From positions 17,183-81,182 of the forward strand of contig JAMZAV010005053.1 in assembly GCA_024449915.1 (NCBI GenBank): DNA of 64,000 bases, given 5' to 3'. Both the position numbers and the translations under genes were made by a program. Positions within the stretch are counted from its first letter, which is position 1, and the number at the start of each line of letters is the position of its first letter. Positions 51,039-63,053 of the stretch are shown here, one piece after another. Under the pieces are notes generated by a model that did not search any database, was not told the origin of the DNA, and saw only the letters and a list, made by a program, of their open reading frames with translations. The DNA is from Sweltsa coloradensis. Lineage: Eukaryota; Arthropoda; Insecta; Plecoptera; Chloroperlidae.

Positions 51039-51255
51039 ACTGTGGAACTGCTGGGACCTGGAGTGTTCGTCTCCAAGGAGAAATTGCTTCATTGCAATAC
51101 GAAAACTTGGACCAAAATGACATGCGACCTAATGGGAGTGCTGCTCACTAGGGAAGAGATAGGGCAATCATCTCTGACAGGACTGGCAGCAAATTTTGCT
51201 CGTAATAAATATGCCAAATCCAAATTAGATCCAATCAGAGTTTCTGCCATTGTTG
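51039..51255 (+). CDS. BEN-domain exon of a host gene
   Basis: Acceptor CATTCCAG before, donor GTAAGT after (51256). Starts in phase 0, matching the exon at 50082-50180. It encodes about 72 residues with the BEN signature: VELLGPGVFVSKEKL, then TKTWTKMTCDLMGVLLTREE, SSLTGLAANFARNKYAKSKL and LDPIRVSAIV. BEN domains bind DNA or chromatin partners in transcriptional repressors. Ends in phase 1, which matches the candidate last exon at 54697. This is the only clear host gene in the window. Confidence 0.8.
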
Positions 51256-51490
51256 GTAAGTGCAACGTGCAGTACAATTCTTTGGATTTTGTCCTTGTTA
51301 ATTTTTTATTAGTAAGTTGACAAAAAATGAATTTATGCACGTGGTCTATAAGGCAGGCTATATTTTTAGATGTCAGTGTATAGTAGAAGGCAGTCATGTG
51401 CAGCCATATTCAATAGTATAGTAGGCCAATTAAATGATGTATAGACATTCTTTTTAGCCTCTATGTACTACTACATTTGTGCACTTTAAT
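51256..51490. other. Intron sequence, nothing recognised
   Basis: Start of the long BEN-gene intron (51256-54696), which is filled with repeats further on. Confidence 0.45.
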
Positions 51491-51790
51491 TTGGATTGGA
51501 TGTTGCTTAACGTCTCATATTTATGCAACTTGGCTAATCCAATCGAGACGAAGGGAGGGACGTAAGGGATGACGCGGGGGGACAAGGGGTGGACAGGCCT
51601 GTGCTGGTCAGAACCAGCCACAAGCATATGGGGAGGGCAGGGGTTCCCCTACGTCGTGGTCGTCGTGAAATCATCCGTCCGTGTTGTCATTGTCGTCGCC
51701 GTCGGAGAGGTAATCAAAGGGAAGAGGAAAGTCCCCGACGACGACCCAGAGCTCGCCATTAGTTTCAGGGAGGAAAACTCCCCTAATAAA
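51491..51790 (+). repeat. G-rich ~330-bp interspersed repeat in the BEN-gene intron (copy 1)
   Basis: Standard block order; followed by an AAGAAAGAAAGAAAATAA simple tail rather than the usual GAGAAGGTTGCGAG end. Confidence 0.88.
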
Positions 51791-51960
51791 GAAAGAAAGA
51801 AAATAATTGAAAAAGTAAAACGAAAAGAAAAAACTGATATATTATACAATCCCACTCAAACGAGTATGGGGTTTGCCAAAAATCAGGAACAGTAAATCGG
51901 GGAGTAATCAAACTTTAGCGGAAGAAACCACCGAACGTGAATCTTCATTTTTGTTTTCAA

Positions 51961-52218
51961 TTGGATTGGTTATTGCTTAACGTCTCATATTTATGCAACT
52001 AGGCTAATCGAGACGAAGGGAGGGACGTAAGGGATGACGCGGGGGGACAAGGGGTGGACAGGCCTGTGCTGGTCAGAACCAGCCACAAGCGTATGGGGAG
52101 GGCAGAGGTTCCCCCACGTCGTGGTCGTCTCCGTCTGTGTCATCCGTCCGTGTTGTCATTGTCGTCGCCGTCGGGTAGGTAGTCAAAGGGAAGGGGAAAG
52201 TTCCCCGACGACGACCCT
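51961..52218 (+). repeat. G-rich ~330-bp interspersed repeat in the BEN-gene intron (copy 2)
   Basis: Starts TTGGATTGGTTATTGCTTAA and ends early at GACGACGACCC, so it lacks the 3' quarter. Confidence 0.88.
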
Positions 52219-52639
52219 AAATAACAATTTAGTATAAATCCTAATATATAATTATTTTAAATTGTTCAAGTCAAAAACTGATCACGGCAATGATACAGGA
52301 CAACTAACTCATGTTGCAAGTTCCACCAATGGGCAGCAACCAGACAATCTAGGCAGAACACATCATTGAAAATACATTGATATATAATCAAAGCAATAAC
52401 AAAAAAAGAGAAAAGCAAAATCATAAATAAGAACTTATGAAGATAAATTAACATCACACAAACACACAGACAATGACCCACAAATAAATAGTAAAAATCA
52501 TTCTTTGCTATTTGATTCATTATCATTGCTTCAATTTTACTTTTAAATAGTATTATTCCTAGCTCAGTTAACTTACTTCTAATAAAATAAGAAATTGAAT
52601 ATGCTGCATGTGGCCAATTCATAAGTAATAGAAATATAA
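52219..52639. other. Intron sequence, AT-rich
   Basis: No gene or repeat recognised. Confidence 0.4.
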
Positions 52640-53290
52640 GTATAAATATAAATTAAATGTATAATTCGACAAAACAAAAACCCCAGCACGGAAACCGAGG
52701 ACCCTCGTGGTGTGTCGAGGCTGTTATCTTGCACTGAACACAATCTTAACACTGACCAGACATAAACTGTACTATCTGTGCCGAACTGACGGACCACAAC
52801 ACTGAGACCACAAACACTTTACCGAGTAGCAAGGCAGAGTATGCAGTGAACACAACCTTTCAGTGTGGACAGAACACACATCCTCTTAAGAACAAACTTA
52901 AACTTATCATATTCAGCAGAAATCAACGCCATGTACTACTGCCATGTGGAGTCCAAACAAGAACAGAACGAAGAGAGGAGACAAAACACGTCCGCCTGTG
53001 ACAAGAACAACCAACCGACTGCGAGCAAGGCTGCCGGCCGCTGCGCTGTGTACTATCAAAAGGTGCGGGGCGGCGAGGTCATATCGATGTTGCACGTCAA
53101 ATGCATTGAAATTATTCAAAATCGTTTAGATGACGGTAGCACGTAAACTCCACGATGTTTTATAATCGGTTGTAAGCGAAATATAAATATGTAGTGAGGT
53201 TCATCGTAACGATGCTATATTTTCGCAGTTATTACCATATCTATGGATTTTACATGTATTAGGGACTAGCTATAACACGGTGCATGTAAC
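52640..53290 (+). repeat. Direct-repeat family, copy 1
   Basis: Shares CAAAAACCCCAGCACGGAAA, ACACGTCCGCCTG, GCGGGGCGGCGAGGTCATAT, GCATTGAAA.T.TTCAAAAT and a GTGAGGTT.ATCGT.ACGAT tail with copy 2 at 53690-54310. Its short frames are not conserved between copies in a way that suggests protein. Confidence 0.75.
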
Positions 53291-53689
53291 GTAGATAGTA
53301 GATCGTAGTACGCGAGGATATATTGGCCCCCTGAGTTCAATAGACAGTGACTAGCAGAGGTTAAAATTCAAGGTATTGGAATAGCCCCTTGGTTTTTATG
53401 GTATTTTCAAGCGAGTTTTATTGGGTAAAACCCACCGGGTTTCACTGGGCTGAGGAAAGTCGTAACAATCCTGCTTCAGTCAAGAAAACCCTAGATTTGG
53501 ATGTCACAACTTGGGGTGTGACCGAGCACAACACTGAGATAACGAGCACTTCCCGGACAAGCAGGCCAGATTAATGAGGGAACAAACTATGGAAAGTACG
53601 TTACTACCCAACTGACAGACAATGCCACATACATGCACAAACATGTCCTTCAAACAATGAGTAATTTGCAACACATACACAGAGAATTC
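53291..53689. other. Spacer between direct repeats
   Basis: 53385-53470 resembles 8090-8175. Otherwise nothing supported. Confidence 0.4.
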
Positions 53690-54310
53690 GGTATAACAAA
53701 AACCCAAGCACAGAAACCGGGCACCTCCTTTGTGTGACTAGGCTCTCATCCCAAACTGAACAGAACCTGACACTTTCCGAACATCAAAACATCAAGCTGT
53801 ACAGACAGAACAGACCGAGACCAACAATAACATAACAAACACTTCACTGACAAGCAGGACAGAATAGACAGCGAACAAACCTCCCAGCCTGGACAGAACA
53901 GACAATCTCCCGATGTTCACAAATATTAACTATGCGAGAATATAACAGCCAAGACTTGGTCAATTAACACATTTAGCAGTGACAGAAGCTAACTCCGTTT
54001 AGTGTGGAGGCTCGACACGAACAGACTGCAGAGCGGAGACAAAACACGTCCGCCTGCAACAAGATCGACAGACCGACTACGAGGCGAGGCTGTGGGCTGC
54101 GGCTGTGTGAGTGAAAGAGGTAGTCAAAAGGTGCGGGGCGGCGAGGTCATATCGATGCTGTACGTTAAGTGCATTGAAACTCTTCAAAATGGTGTTGATG
54201 ACAATATCACATGAACTCTGAGAGGTGTAATTTATTGTTAGTGAGTGATTGGTAATTTATTGTTTGTGATTGGTATTTCTATATGTGCAGTGAGGTTTAT
54301 CGTGACGATA
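53690..54310 (+). repeat. Direct-repeat family, copy 2
   Basis: Matches copy 1 in order and orientation; a third, distorted copy is at 3290-3560. Confidence 0.75.
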
Positions 54311-54696
54311 CTGGTGTGTCGCAGATATTGCTTAATCCATGGTGTAAGTGTTATTTAGATTTTAGACTGCAAAACTGCGCACCGAGAATCGCCTTTTCCC
54401 CTACACAAAGCGGCCCCAAAGGCCAAGAAGGTTGTCATAGGGGACAATTTGGCTATGTGCCAACCAAATAAAGTAGAGTTAGGTGCCTTCCCCAAACTCC
54501 ACACACGTAAGTCAGCCACAAGGCGTGGCTTTCCTCAGGCCGATGAAAGAAGCCTGGAGGAATGTTTGAAGTTACTTCGTTAGTTATTTATGTTTAAGGG
54601 TTCTCAAGAGTTATCTGAGTTATCAGTGCCCACAAAACATTTATTGTTGTTGACATTTAAATTAATGTAAGTTAACTTTTATTTTTTTCTTGATAG
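54311..54696. other. End of the BEN-gene intron
   Basis: 54400-54560 contains CCCAAAGGCCAAGAAGGTTG and GGCTTTCCTCAGGCCGATGA type words without a gene. T-rich tract before the acceptor TTTTTTTCTTGATAG ending at 54696. Confidence 0.4.
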
Positions 54697-54782
54697 CAAA
54701 ATCGATTGTTCCGAATCTCCTACCATGGAATAATTATGAAGTTTTATCTCCTCGAAGAAACTGGAAACAAGTTTATAGTTAA
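54697..54782 (+). CDS. Candidate last exon of the BEN-domain gene
   Basis: After TTTTTTTCTTGATAG, the phase left by the BEN exon gives KSIVPNLLPWNNYEVLSPRR and then NWKQVYS and a TAA at 54780-54782. Length, position and phase fit a terminal exon after a BEN domain. The link is inferred; about 3.4 kb of repeat-filled intron separates it from 51255. Confidence 0.5.
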
Positions 54783-56155
54783 GTATCGTTATGTGTGCCA
54801 ACAAAAAAGATAGTCTCGGCATCCCGGACGTCGTCTTCTAATTTGAAGAAGCATTTGAAGGTAGGCATGCACATTGTGACATTATTACTCATAGCTATTA
54901 GGGAATTTAATGTGTTTTGAGTGCTCGATTGAGTGGTTCTTGCCGCCAGACACGAGCAGGTATCCAAGCAAGTCCAGGCAAGTCGCTTCATGGAAAGTAG
55001 TCGTGGTCATTTATATCATACAAATAACTATCCGAACAGGATTCGAATCCTTAAAATGGATTCGGGTAACCCGGGTACCCTATGACATCCCTAGTAGGCT
55101 AGTAGGTATGCATTAATTCCATATTATATTCCCGATTTTGGTTTTGAAAGCAAACAGCACTGCGTCTTTTAACACTACGGTTTATCGGATCGGGTTGATT
55201 TTTTTTTTGTAGGTCATGGACCACAATATCAGGTCATATACAGAGTTTCAAGATTTTAAATCTTTTGGGGCGGCGTGTGCAGATAGCTGAAAACCCCCCA
55301 AATCGGGTAGTTGTATTCGGAGCCGAGTTTGTCGTCGCCTAAGCAGTAGCGTGCACTTGGCTGCGGGCGAACGACCGTCGCCCTTTATTCATTCATTGTC
55401 GATTGTAGATGACCCCAAGTTCCACGCAATGATAAAAACCATCGCACCCAGCTAGAAAGTAATCTGCCGCACTACACTAATGAATCAAACTCGGAACGAA
55501 GCCACACAAAAAATAGCAGATTTAAAATCCTTACTTTCAAAATTAAATTATGTTGCAACCACAGCGGACTTAGTTAGTTTACCCAACGTCGGTCCGAGGG
55601 ACGTCAATAAGTGAAACTAGCAGCTATTTAGGAAGTCTTTAAGACAAAAGTTCTTTATATGATAGATTTAAATTCAATTGGAGTCTCAACCCATCATACT
55701 TAGAGCAGTCAGTCAACAAATGATGAAAAACGTGCGCGTTGTCAGAAATAATGGGTTGGTTGAGGTTATCCCTCAACAACACCGCTTTAAATACGTAATT
55801 GTCATCATACATCTTAGCTGGGCTTACGTCAGCCGGTACGTCCATGTTTAATTTGGGTCCAAACTTGACAAAAATGCTCATACATCAACTCCAGTAGCAG
55901 GTGTAAAACCTTTACTCCGATCACAATTGTAGTAAGTTACTACTGGACAAAAGAACGCCTCCTAGTTGCACCCATCACACTTACTCCTGGACAGAAAAAC
56001 GGTGTTTTACCAATATCTTACGCCTGGAGTAGTGATCTCAGGACAAACGAACAAAACTACTGTCAAGTTGATTACTAACACAACTATTCAGTTCCAATTC
56101 TTTCATACGCCGACAAATCTGTTGCAGGGGATTTGTTGTCTTTCGAAGCATACGC
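54783..56155. other. Intergenic; one unassigned minus-strand frame
   Basis: An 80-codon minus-strand frame at 55639-55881 (MSIFVKFGPKLNMDVPADVS, YDDNYVFKAVLLRDNLN) looks protein-like but has no recognised motif and no visible neighbours. Elsewhere no gene or repeat is supported. Confidence 0.35.
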
Positions 56156-56199
56156 TTATAGACGGAGAGCCAGTGACAGTTTCTATTGCCTCATAAGGT

Positions 56200-57180
56200 A
56201 CATATGTTTTGACCATTGGAATAGAAGCGGAAATTCAAGTCATTTTCAAAAATGCGCGTCTTACGAGTCAAAGCGGGGGCGTTTACCCGTCAGACGCCCC
56301 CAAAGTGGGCCCCAAAAAGGGTCAAATCTGCCCTTATTAAGTAAACATGATTAAAACATACGAAACTTTATAAAATAAGTAAGCCCAAAAAAGAATATCA
56401 CTCGTACAAGGGGCTGCGTTGGGCCGTTGACCCGTCAGACGCCCCCAAAGTGGGCCCCCAAAAAAGTCAACTCTGCCCTCAATAGGTACATATGATTCAA
56501 ACATACGTCATGTTATAGAAAACGTTACCAGGAAAACGAATATCATTCGTCAGACGAGCTGCGTTGGGGCTTTGACCCGTTAGGTAACCCCTAAAGTGAG
56601 CCCCAAAAAAGACAAATATGCCCTCATAAGGTATACATGATTCAAACATACGTCATTTTATAGTGAAAATTACCAGAAAAACGAATATCACTCGTCAGAC
56701 GGGCTGCGTTGGGCCGTTGACCCCACAGACGCCCCCAAAGTGGCCCCCCCAAAAAAAAGTCAAATCTGCCCTCAATAGGTACACATGATTCAAACATACG
56801 TCATGTTGTATAAAAAGATACCAGGAAAACGAATATCACTCGTCAGAAGAGCTGCGTTAGGGCTTTGACCCGTTAGATAACCCCCAAAGTGGACCCCCAA
56901 AATAGTCAAATCTGACCCCGTAGGATACACATAATTCAAACATACATTTTATAGAGCCAGTTACCAGGAAAACGAATATCAATCGTCAGACGGGCTGCGT
57001 TGGGGCTTTGACCCGTCAAACGCCCCCGAAGTGAGCCCAAAAAAGGTCAAATCTGGCCTCATAAGGTATTCATGATTCAAACATACGTCATTTTAAAGTT
57101 AAATTTACCAGGAGGACTAATATTAGTCGTCAGACGATCTGCGTTGCGGCTTTGACCCGTCAGTCGGCCCCGGACCCCCC
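56200..57180 (+). repeat. ~150-bp subrepeats of the left arm (about seven)
   Basis: Recurring order: CAGACG, GCTGCGTTGGGGCTTTGACC, CGCCCCCAAAGTGGGCCCC, AAAGTCAAATCTGCCCTCA, ACATGATTCAAACATACGTC, ACCAGGAAAACGAATATCAC. Confidence 0.9.
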
Positions 57181-58565
57181 CCCCCAAAAAAAAAAGTTTT
57201 TAAAATGTTTTGTCTCGAATACTTAAGAAATTATGTTGGATCTAATCGGATTTGTGGCGATAATATGCAGTCATGATGTTTATGCATATTTTGGGTCATT
57301 GAGCACTGCAACTACCACTTTTTTATTTTATGGGAATATCTAGATCGATGAATAAATCAGGAAGACATGTTATACTTCGTCTTATGGTTATTATTTAAAT
57401 AATAATGGTGTATGTATAGTTTGTTAGGGTGTTAACTGTAAAGAGTGTTGTTATCTTTTTTTTTTACCAATGAAGAGTTGTGTTTAATTTACTACTTGTT
57501 ACATGATACTATGACGGTTTCTGAATTTTAAATCACAGATTAGCTTAAACTTTTGCATATTGTATAACGATACAAGATAATCATTGACAATCATTTACTT
57601 TTATCAAATAAGTAATGAGATCATAGTCATCATAAGTCACGAAAGTAATTATCATCATTATATGATACTGATATGATCATATTATGATAACCTTTTAAGC
57701 AATAATCTTTGATATGTGTTGAATCATGCAAATAGTTTTTATAAGTTACAAACAAACAAACATCAAAACTTCTATACATTCATTATCACAGTATGTTTGA
57801 ACTTTTTATCATAGTAATCTTCAGAAGTAATCATCATCTCATTCGAAAGAATTTTTTATATGTTAAATCATGCAAATAGTGTTTATAAGTTACAAACAAT
57901 TGAAGATTAGAATATATAAATTGGTTTGGCATTGGTATAATTAACTTCAAATATCAAACTTTTTACCACATTCGTAATCACTGTACGCTTGTACGCTTTA
58001 ACATTTTATTAGTAATCATCATCATATCATTATACGTAATAATCTTTTATATGCATTGAAACATGCAAAAACTTTTCACTAAAGACAATTGAGGGTTAGA
58101 ATAAAAAAATTGTGAAAAAATTTAAACTGTAATCACATTCGTCATCACTGTACGCTGCTTCCGAAACATCTATGTCAACATCATCCTCATCGAAATTCTC
58201 TACTTCTAAATCGCATTGCATAATCTCATCAAGTGACAAAGGGGACAGATCATAGAGGAACCATCTTGGTCTGTATTTAACACATAATGCATAATACATA
58301 ATACATAATAGCATTTTTTAAATTTCTGTCTTTCGAACCAATTTAACAGCGTCATTGTCGCCTACAATAAAACCAAGGTTTAACATATTATATATATAAT
58401 ATTGGCCTACATAAATACCAAAAATGATGAAATAATGAGGAGTAATATTCTTTTTCATGGTCACTATTACTATATAGAATGCCGAATGTTTCAATTGTGT
58501 ATACCTTAAGACTTTTTGGATTATTTGGATTAAGGACGCGTTAACCGTTAGATCATAATGCACCA
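57181..58565. other. AT-rich interior of the inverted-end element
   Basis: Two partial repeats of ATCATGCAAATAGT.TTTATA (about 57725 and 57870). A minus-strand 72-codon frame at 58096-58314 has an acidic stretch (VENFDEDDVDIDVSEAAYSD) but no recognised domain. Confidence 0.45.
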
Positions 58566-58770
58566 CTCTAACCTAGGGGGGAGAGGGGCAAATGCTGGTC
58601 AGAACCAGCCACAGGTAAGGGGAGGAAAGGGGGTTTCTCACGTCGCGGTCGTCATCATCTTTGTCTTCGTTTGTTATGTCATTGTCATCGTCGTCGGGGA
58701 GGTCGTCAAGGGAAGGGGGCAAGGTCCCCGACGACGATTGCCAGAGCTCGTCTCTAGATTCGGGGAGTAA
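58566..58770 (+). repeat. Diverged copy of the G-rich interspersed repeat
   Basis: Contains GCTGGTCAGAACCAGCCACA, CACGTCGCGGTCGTCATCAT, GGGGAGGTCGTCAAGGGAAG and CCAGAGCTCG in the family order. The first third is missing. Confidence 0.8.
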
Positions 58771-59329
58771 TATACTACCCATCTTACTAGCTGATGTTTG
58801 CGAGGAAGACTTTGTCTCTTGAATCGCCTTTTACGATTAGCAGAGCCATGCTCTGGGGCAAATTTTACCCCGGGCCCAGACAGGGGACCTTAAGATTGTT
58901 GGGTAAGCTCGAGAAAACCAGGCTTTGACGCAGAGCGCAGAGGTAAAGTCTGGACTCTGGATCACTTGGAAGATCTTTCGGTGGTCCTATCGGGTTGTGC
59001 TTTGCACCAAAATGTTAAGAAGGAATGTGTAATAGGGGGTATCTAGGCACATTTTCCAAATATTGCTCACTTTTCTTATTAAATGACCGTAAATATGACA
59101 CCAAACTGTTAATTTGTAGTAATTTACCAATTTTGTGTAGGAGATAATTATTTGAAATCTCAAAATGTGCTTTGATAGCGACATACGCTCATCCTTTCTG
59201 GACTGCCTCCCAAAATTACAGATTTTTTTGGCTGAAAATTAAAGGTCAAAAAGCGGTACGTTTTGTATGAGAAATTAGCTGGATTTGACGATCAAGCGTG
59301 CTTGGGCATTTAACATTGTAAAAAAAGTT
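58771..59329. other. Interior of the inverted-end element, nothing recognised
   Basis: No gene, RNA or repeat that I can support. Confidence 0.4.
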
Positions 59330-59823
59330 AGCCCGAGCTTGGCAAACAGTCTTAAGGGCAGATTTGACATCTTTGGGGGCCCACTTTGGAGGTTACCTAA
59401 CGGGTCAAAGCCCCAGCGCAGCTCGTCTGACGAGTGATATTCGTTTTCCTGGTAACTTTTTTCATAACATGACGTATGTTTGAATCATATATACCTTAAG
59501 AGGGCAGAGTTGACTTTTTTGGGGGCCCACTTTGGGGACGTCTGACGGGTTTTAAAGGCCCAACGCAGCCCCTTGTACGAGTGATATTCTTTTTTAAGCT
59601 AACTTATTTTATAAAGTTTCGTATGTTTTAATCATGTATACTTAATAAGGGCAGATTTGACCCTTTTTGGGGCCCACTTTGGGGGCGTCAGACGGGTAAA
59701 CGCTCCCGCTTTGACTCGTAAGACGCGCATTTTTGAAAATGACTTGAATTTCCGCTTCTATTCCAATGGTCAAAACATATGTACCTTATGAGGCAATAGA
59801 AACTGTCACTGGCTCTCGGTCTA
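59330..59823 (-). repeat. Right inverted arm (about three subrepeats)
   Basis: Reverse complement of the left-arm subrepeats plus the terminal 150 bases. Shorter than the left arm by about four units. Confidence 0.88.
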
Positions 59824-59826
59824 TTA

Positions 59827-60974
59827 AGCCTGTAGAGAAAATTTTTGAAGAAATGCACTAAATGAGTGAAGTACACCACCATTACACCGGCACCAATGGC
59901 TTCCATGTCCGTAGACTGGGGGTCGGTAACATTTTTTGTGTTCGGAGCCAATTATATATAAAATATGAAAGTGATTGATAATTGATTGATGGAGCCATAG
60001 TAGGATAATTCAAAAATAATTTTAGTCACATAACGTAATTTTATATTTATATGGTACAAATGGACGACATTCTAATATGTTTAAAATTTGTATGTATATA
60101 TATATAATAGTCAGCGTTTAAGCGATGTTAATTTTGTAATTGATTCTTTGATACGTTAAATTAAAAATGTGGTTTGTATGTGGACAATTTAAACATTTTG
60201 CCTGATGATTGTTAAAAAATGCATTAAAACACGTGTACGCACAAACAGGTAGAGCCTACACAGTTTGTTGCTTCTTCCGCAGTTCAACAGTATTTTCAGA
60301 TGTTTCATGGGAAAACTGTTCTATGACTTCAATACTGTCACTCAATGTTACTTATTTATCGAAAGAATTTCAAGAAAACTTTACATAATACACAAAGTGG
60401 AAAACCCCTACAATGAATCACCAAATTTGTCAGTCCATTAACTATTAATACAAACAATTTTCATTGGATATTTCGCTTTTATTTGAGTCTTGGTGGAGTA
60501 AGGGGAGGCTGGGCAGCCCTCGCCCTCTCTTCCTTCCTCCTTTCAGCCATTCTTCTTAGTTCTTCGGTGAAGGAGTCTCGCAAAGTTTGGGGTGAAGGAA
60601 GCGTATGAAAGCGGGGTATGGTCCCGCTCGGACTGCCCCAGATTGAATCGGCTCCCCTCTTGCGAGAGGAGGGCGACCCAAGGGTTGGGGGGCGGGTGAT
60701 GGGGCGTGGGGTAGGGGATCTTCATTTTTTTTTGGGGGGGGGGGGGTTGCGTGCCATGAAGTCTGTAGAACAAACAAGCAGTTACGTGTGTTTTTGTAGG
60801 CTATCCCAGGTCCACATCCCAGGGTCCTAGGGCTACATGGTTCATGCACTATGACTACAGATTCCAAATACAAACTGAGTGACATCTTTTAAATAATGTA
60901 TTTTAAATAAAAATAATAAAAGTATACTTTAGACTTTTTTAGTTTTTTTAAAAGTTTTTTTTAAAGTTTTGCTC
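59827..60974. other. Intergenic, no gene seen
   Basis: AT-rich with a GC-rich patch at 60500-60760. No open frame shows recognisable content. Confidence 0.4.
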
Positions 60975-61045
60975 CCTGAAACTAATGGCGAGCTCTGGGT
61001 CGTCGTCGGGGGACTTTCCCCTTCCCTTTCAAAGGGAAGTGCTGT
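60975..61045 (-). repeat. 3' fragment of the G-rich interspersed repeat, inverted
   Basis: Reads CTGAAACTAATGGCGAGCTC, GGGTCGTCGTCGGGGGACTT, CCCCTTCCCTTT, the reverse complement of the family 3' part. Confidence 0.85.
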
Positions 61046-61351
61046 CAGTAAGCCTGTACTCAGTTCTCACCAACAACTTCTACTAGACTAGTTTTTTTCA
61101 TGTGCATTTTTTACTAGGCCTAGGCCACCAATGGAACGGTTTGTAGTGAAGTGAGGTAATAATAATAATGGCTTCATCTAAGAAATACCTGCAACTTTTA
61201 AACCATCGTACGCGGCCGAGTTCACGTGCATCAAGCAGTCGAGAAAAGGCGAGCATTATGCGCTATGCACAACGTGTCGATGTGATATCAATGTGGCACA
61301 TGCGGAAAGGGGGATATTGTGTTACATTTAAAAAAAAAGAAACATTCGGAT

Positions 61352-61472
61352 TTGGATTGGGTATGCTTTACGTCTCATATTTATGCAACTTGGCTAATCG
61401 AGACGAAGGGAGGGACGTAAGGGATGACGCGGGGGGACAAGGGGTGGACAGGCCTGTGCTGGTCAGAACCAG
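61352..61472 (+). repeat. 5' part of the G-rich interspersed repeat inserted in the transposase gene
   Basis: From TTTGGATTGGGTATGCTTTA to GGTCAGAACCAGC; only the first ~120 bases are present. Confidence 0.88.
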
Positions 61473-61896
61473 CGGACAATCTGCGTGCTGAAGAATGGAA
61501 CACGAAACTTGGCCCAACATTTTTTGTAACTCCCGACAACAGCGTTATTCGAGCAGAGTGTTTGTTCACGTCATTTTTGATAGAGCACAATTTACCTATT
61601 AGTAGTTCAGACCACGCTGGACCTCTCTTTAGACAGATGTTCAAAGACTCGGAAATCGCAAAAAAAAAATACGGGTGTGCGCGAACTAAAAGCACAGCTA
61701 TGATTGGACTATTTGCCTCGGAAAAGAAAGATGAACTAGTTGGAATTCTCAAACATCAGCCGTTTTCTGTTGCCACCGATGGCAGTAATGACTACGACAG
61801 CAAACTATATCCCATCGCAGTAACATTTTTCAACTCAACAACTAAAACTGTTGAAACCGCACTTCTCTCTCTGCCAGCTCTAGAAGGCGACTCAAC

Positions 61897-62283
61897 AGTA
61901 CCTGCTAAAGATCCTCATACATTATACATACCATTTATACCCTTGCACAATACCGTTCCGTTACTATGTATAACTAAAACTTCGTAATACCTATTCAACA
62001 TATTCTCTTCATCCACTAAGCACAGGCACTTGTTAATGTATACACACACTTTTGTCATCTGCCTCTGCTATGTACTAATTTGTAACCTGCTTAAACATTT
62101 TTAGTCACCTTCTTACTTTCTAATTATTTTCTAATTATGTACACATTCGTATAACTAATATTATTATCATGTACATAGTAGCCCCTAGTTATTATTAAGG
62201 ATTATTCATTCCCCCTCTCCAAAGAGGGGTTATATCTATGCAATGTATTGATCGAGTGAATAAAAAAATGAAATGAAATGAAA
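61897..62283 (+). mobile_element. 5'-truncated LINE 3' end inserted in the transposase gene
   Basis: About 385 bp that interrupts the transposase frame and ends with the CCCCTCTCCAAAGAGGGG hairpin (62212-62229), GAGTGAATAAAAAAATGAAA and (ATGAA)n. It is a diverged relative of the LINE end at 48228-48300. Target duplication not clear. Confidence 0.8.
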
Positions 62284-63053
62284 CCGGATGTAATATCGGT
62301 AACATGTTAGTCGATAATCTAAAGAATCTTGATATACCTTTGACGAACTGCCTAGCATTAGGTACAGACAATGCACCCGTTATGATAGGCCAAAAAAATG
62401 GAGTTGTTGCTGTGTTACAAGAAGAGCATGAACATTTATGTGTCATCGGGTGTCCATGTCATTTAATTAATTTGGCTGCAAAGAAAAGTGCTGCTTGTCT
62501 GCCAATAAAAGTAGACGAAATCTTGGTAGATATCTACTTTTTTCTAGAAAAAAGTGCAAAGAGAAAAGATAAACTTAAAGTCTTTCAATTGCTACATGAT
62601 ACCGATGTACGAAAGATTCTAAAACATGTTTGTACGCGTTGGTTGTCTCTCGGCAAATGTTTGCACCGAATGTTAGACCAGTGGCAGCCTTTGGTGTCAT
62701 TTTTTAATTATGAGTTAAAATCAAAAAAGAATCCAAACACAACCAAAAGCCTACAAACTTATCGAATTCCGAAGCAAGTCAGTACAAACACAATGAAAAC
62801 CCTAAACACATTCAAATGTCCAAAGCGTGTTCCTAGCCAGGAGCCAAAAGTAGGCCTAGGCCTAGATAAAGGCTCACATCATGCAACCAAGGATGGTAGG
62901 CCTGCAACCAAGGATGGTAGGCCTAGCCAGCCAAAAGTTCCACAAGTAGGCCTAGGCGTAGATCATGCAACCAAGGATGGTAGCAAGCTGGGTACCTCTA
63001 AAGTTAATGGGAATAGGCCAAGCTCTAACACGATTAAGGGGATATTTCACTGA

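Larger units (their letters stand above)
56159..59823. mobile_element. Element with long, internally repeated inverted ends (3.67 kb)
   Basis: Starts TAGACGGAGAGCCAGTGACA and ends with the inverted GTCACTGGCTCTCGGTCTA, flanked by TTA on both sides (56156-56158 and 59824-59826). The left arm (to about 57180) and the right arm (from about 59330) are inverted and each is made of ~150-bp subrepeats. The interior (57181-59329) is AT-rich with no transposase, so the element is non-autonomous. TTA duplications are typical of PIF/Harbinger, but the ends do not show a Harbinger consensus I know, so the superfamily is open. Confidence 0.7.
61168..63053 (+). pseudogene. hAT/ZMYM-like transposase gene broken by two insertions
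   Basis: Plus-strand pieces of one protein. A basic N-terminus (61168-61260, MASSKKYLQLLNHR) is followed by a BED/TTF-like zinc finger in another frame (LCTTCRCDINVAHAERG, about 61265-61320). Next comes an interspersed-repeat insertion (61352-61472), then the catalytic region (AEEWNTKLGPTFF, FSVATDGSNDYDSKLYPIAV; 61473-61896) and a LINE 3' end insertion (61897-62283). The core resumes with CLALGTDNAPVMIGQKNGVV, CVIGCPCHLINLAAKK and ILKHVCTRWLSLGKCLHRML to about 62720. The TDGSND, GTDNA, CHL and TRWLSL motifs are those of the RNase-H-like fold of hAT-derived KIAA1586/ZMYM-type proteins. The C-terminal ~100 residues are a TAGGCC-derived low-complexity tail (KDGRPATKDGRPSQPK) ending at 63053; the dimerisation domain is absent. 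Confidence 0.8.
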
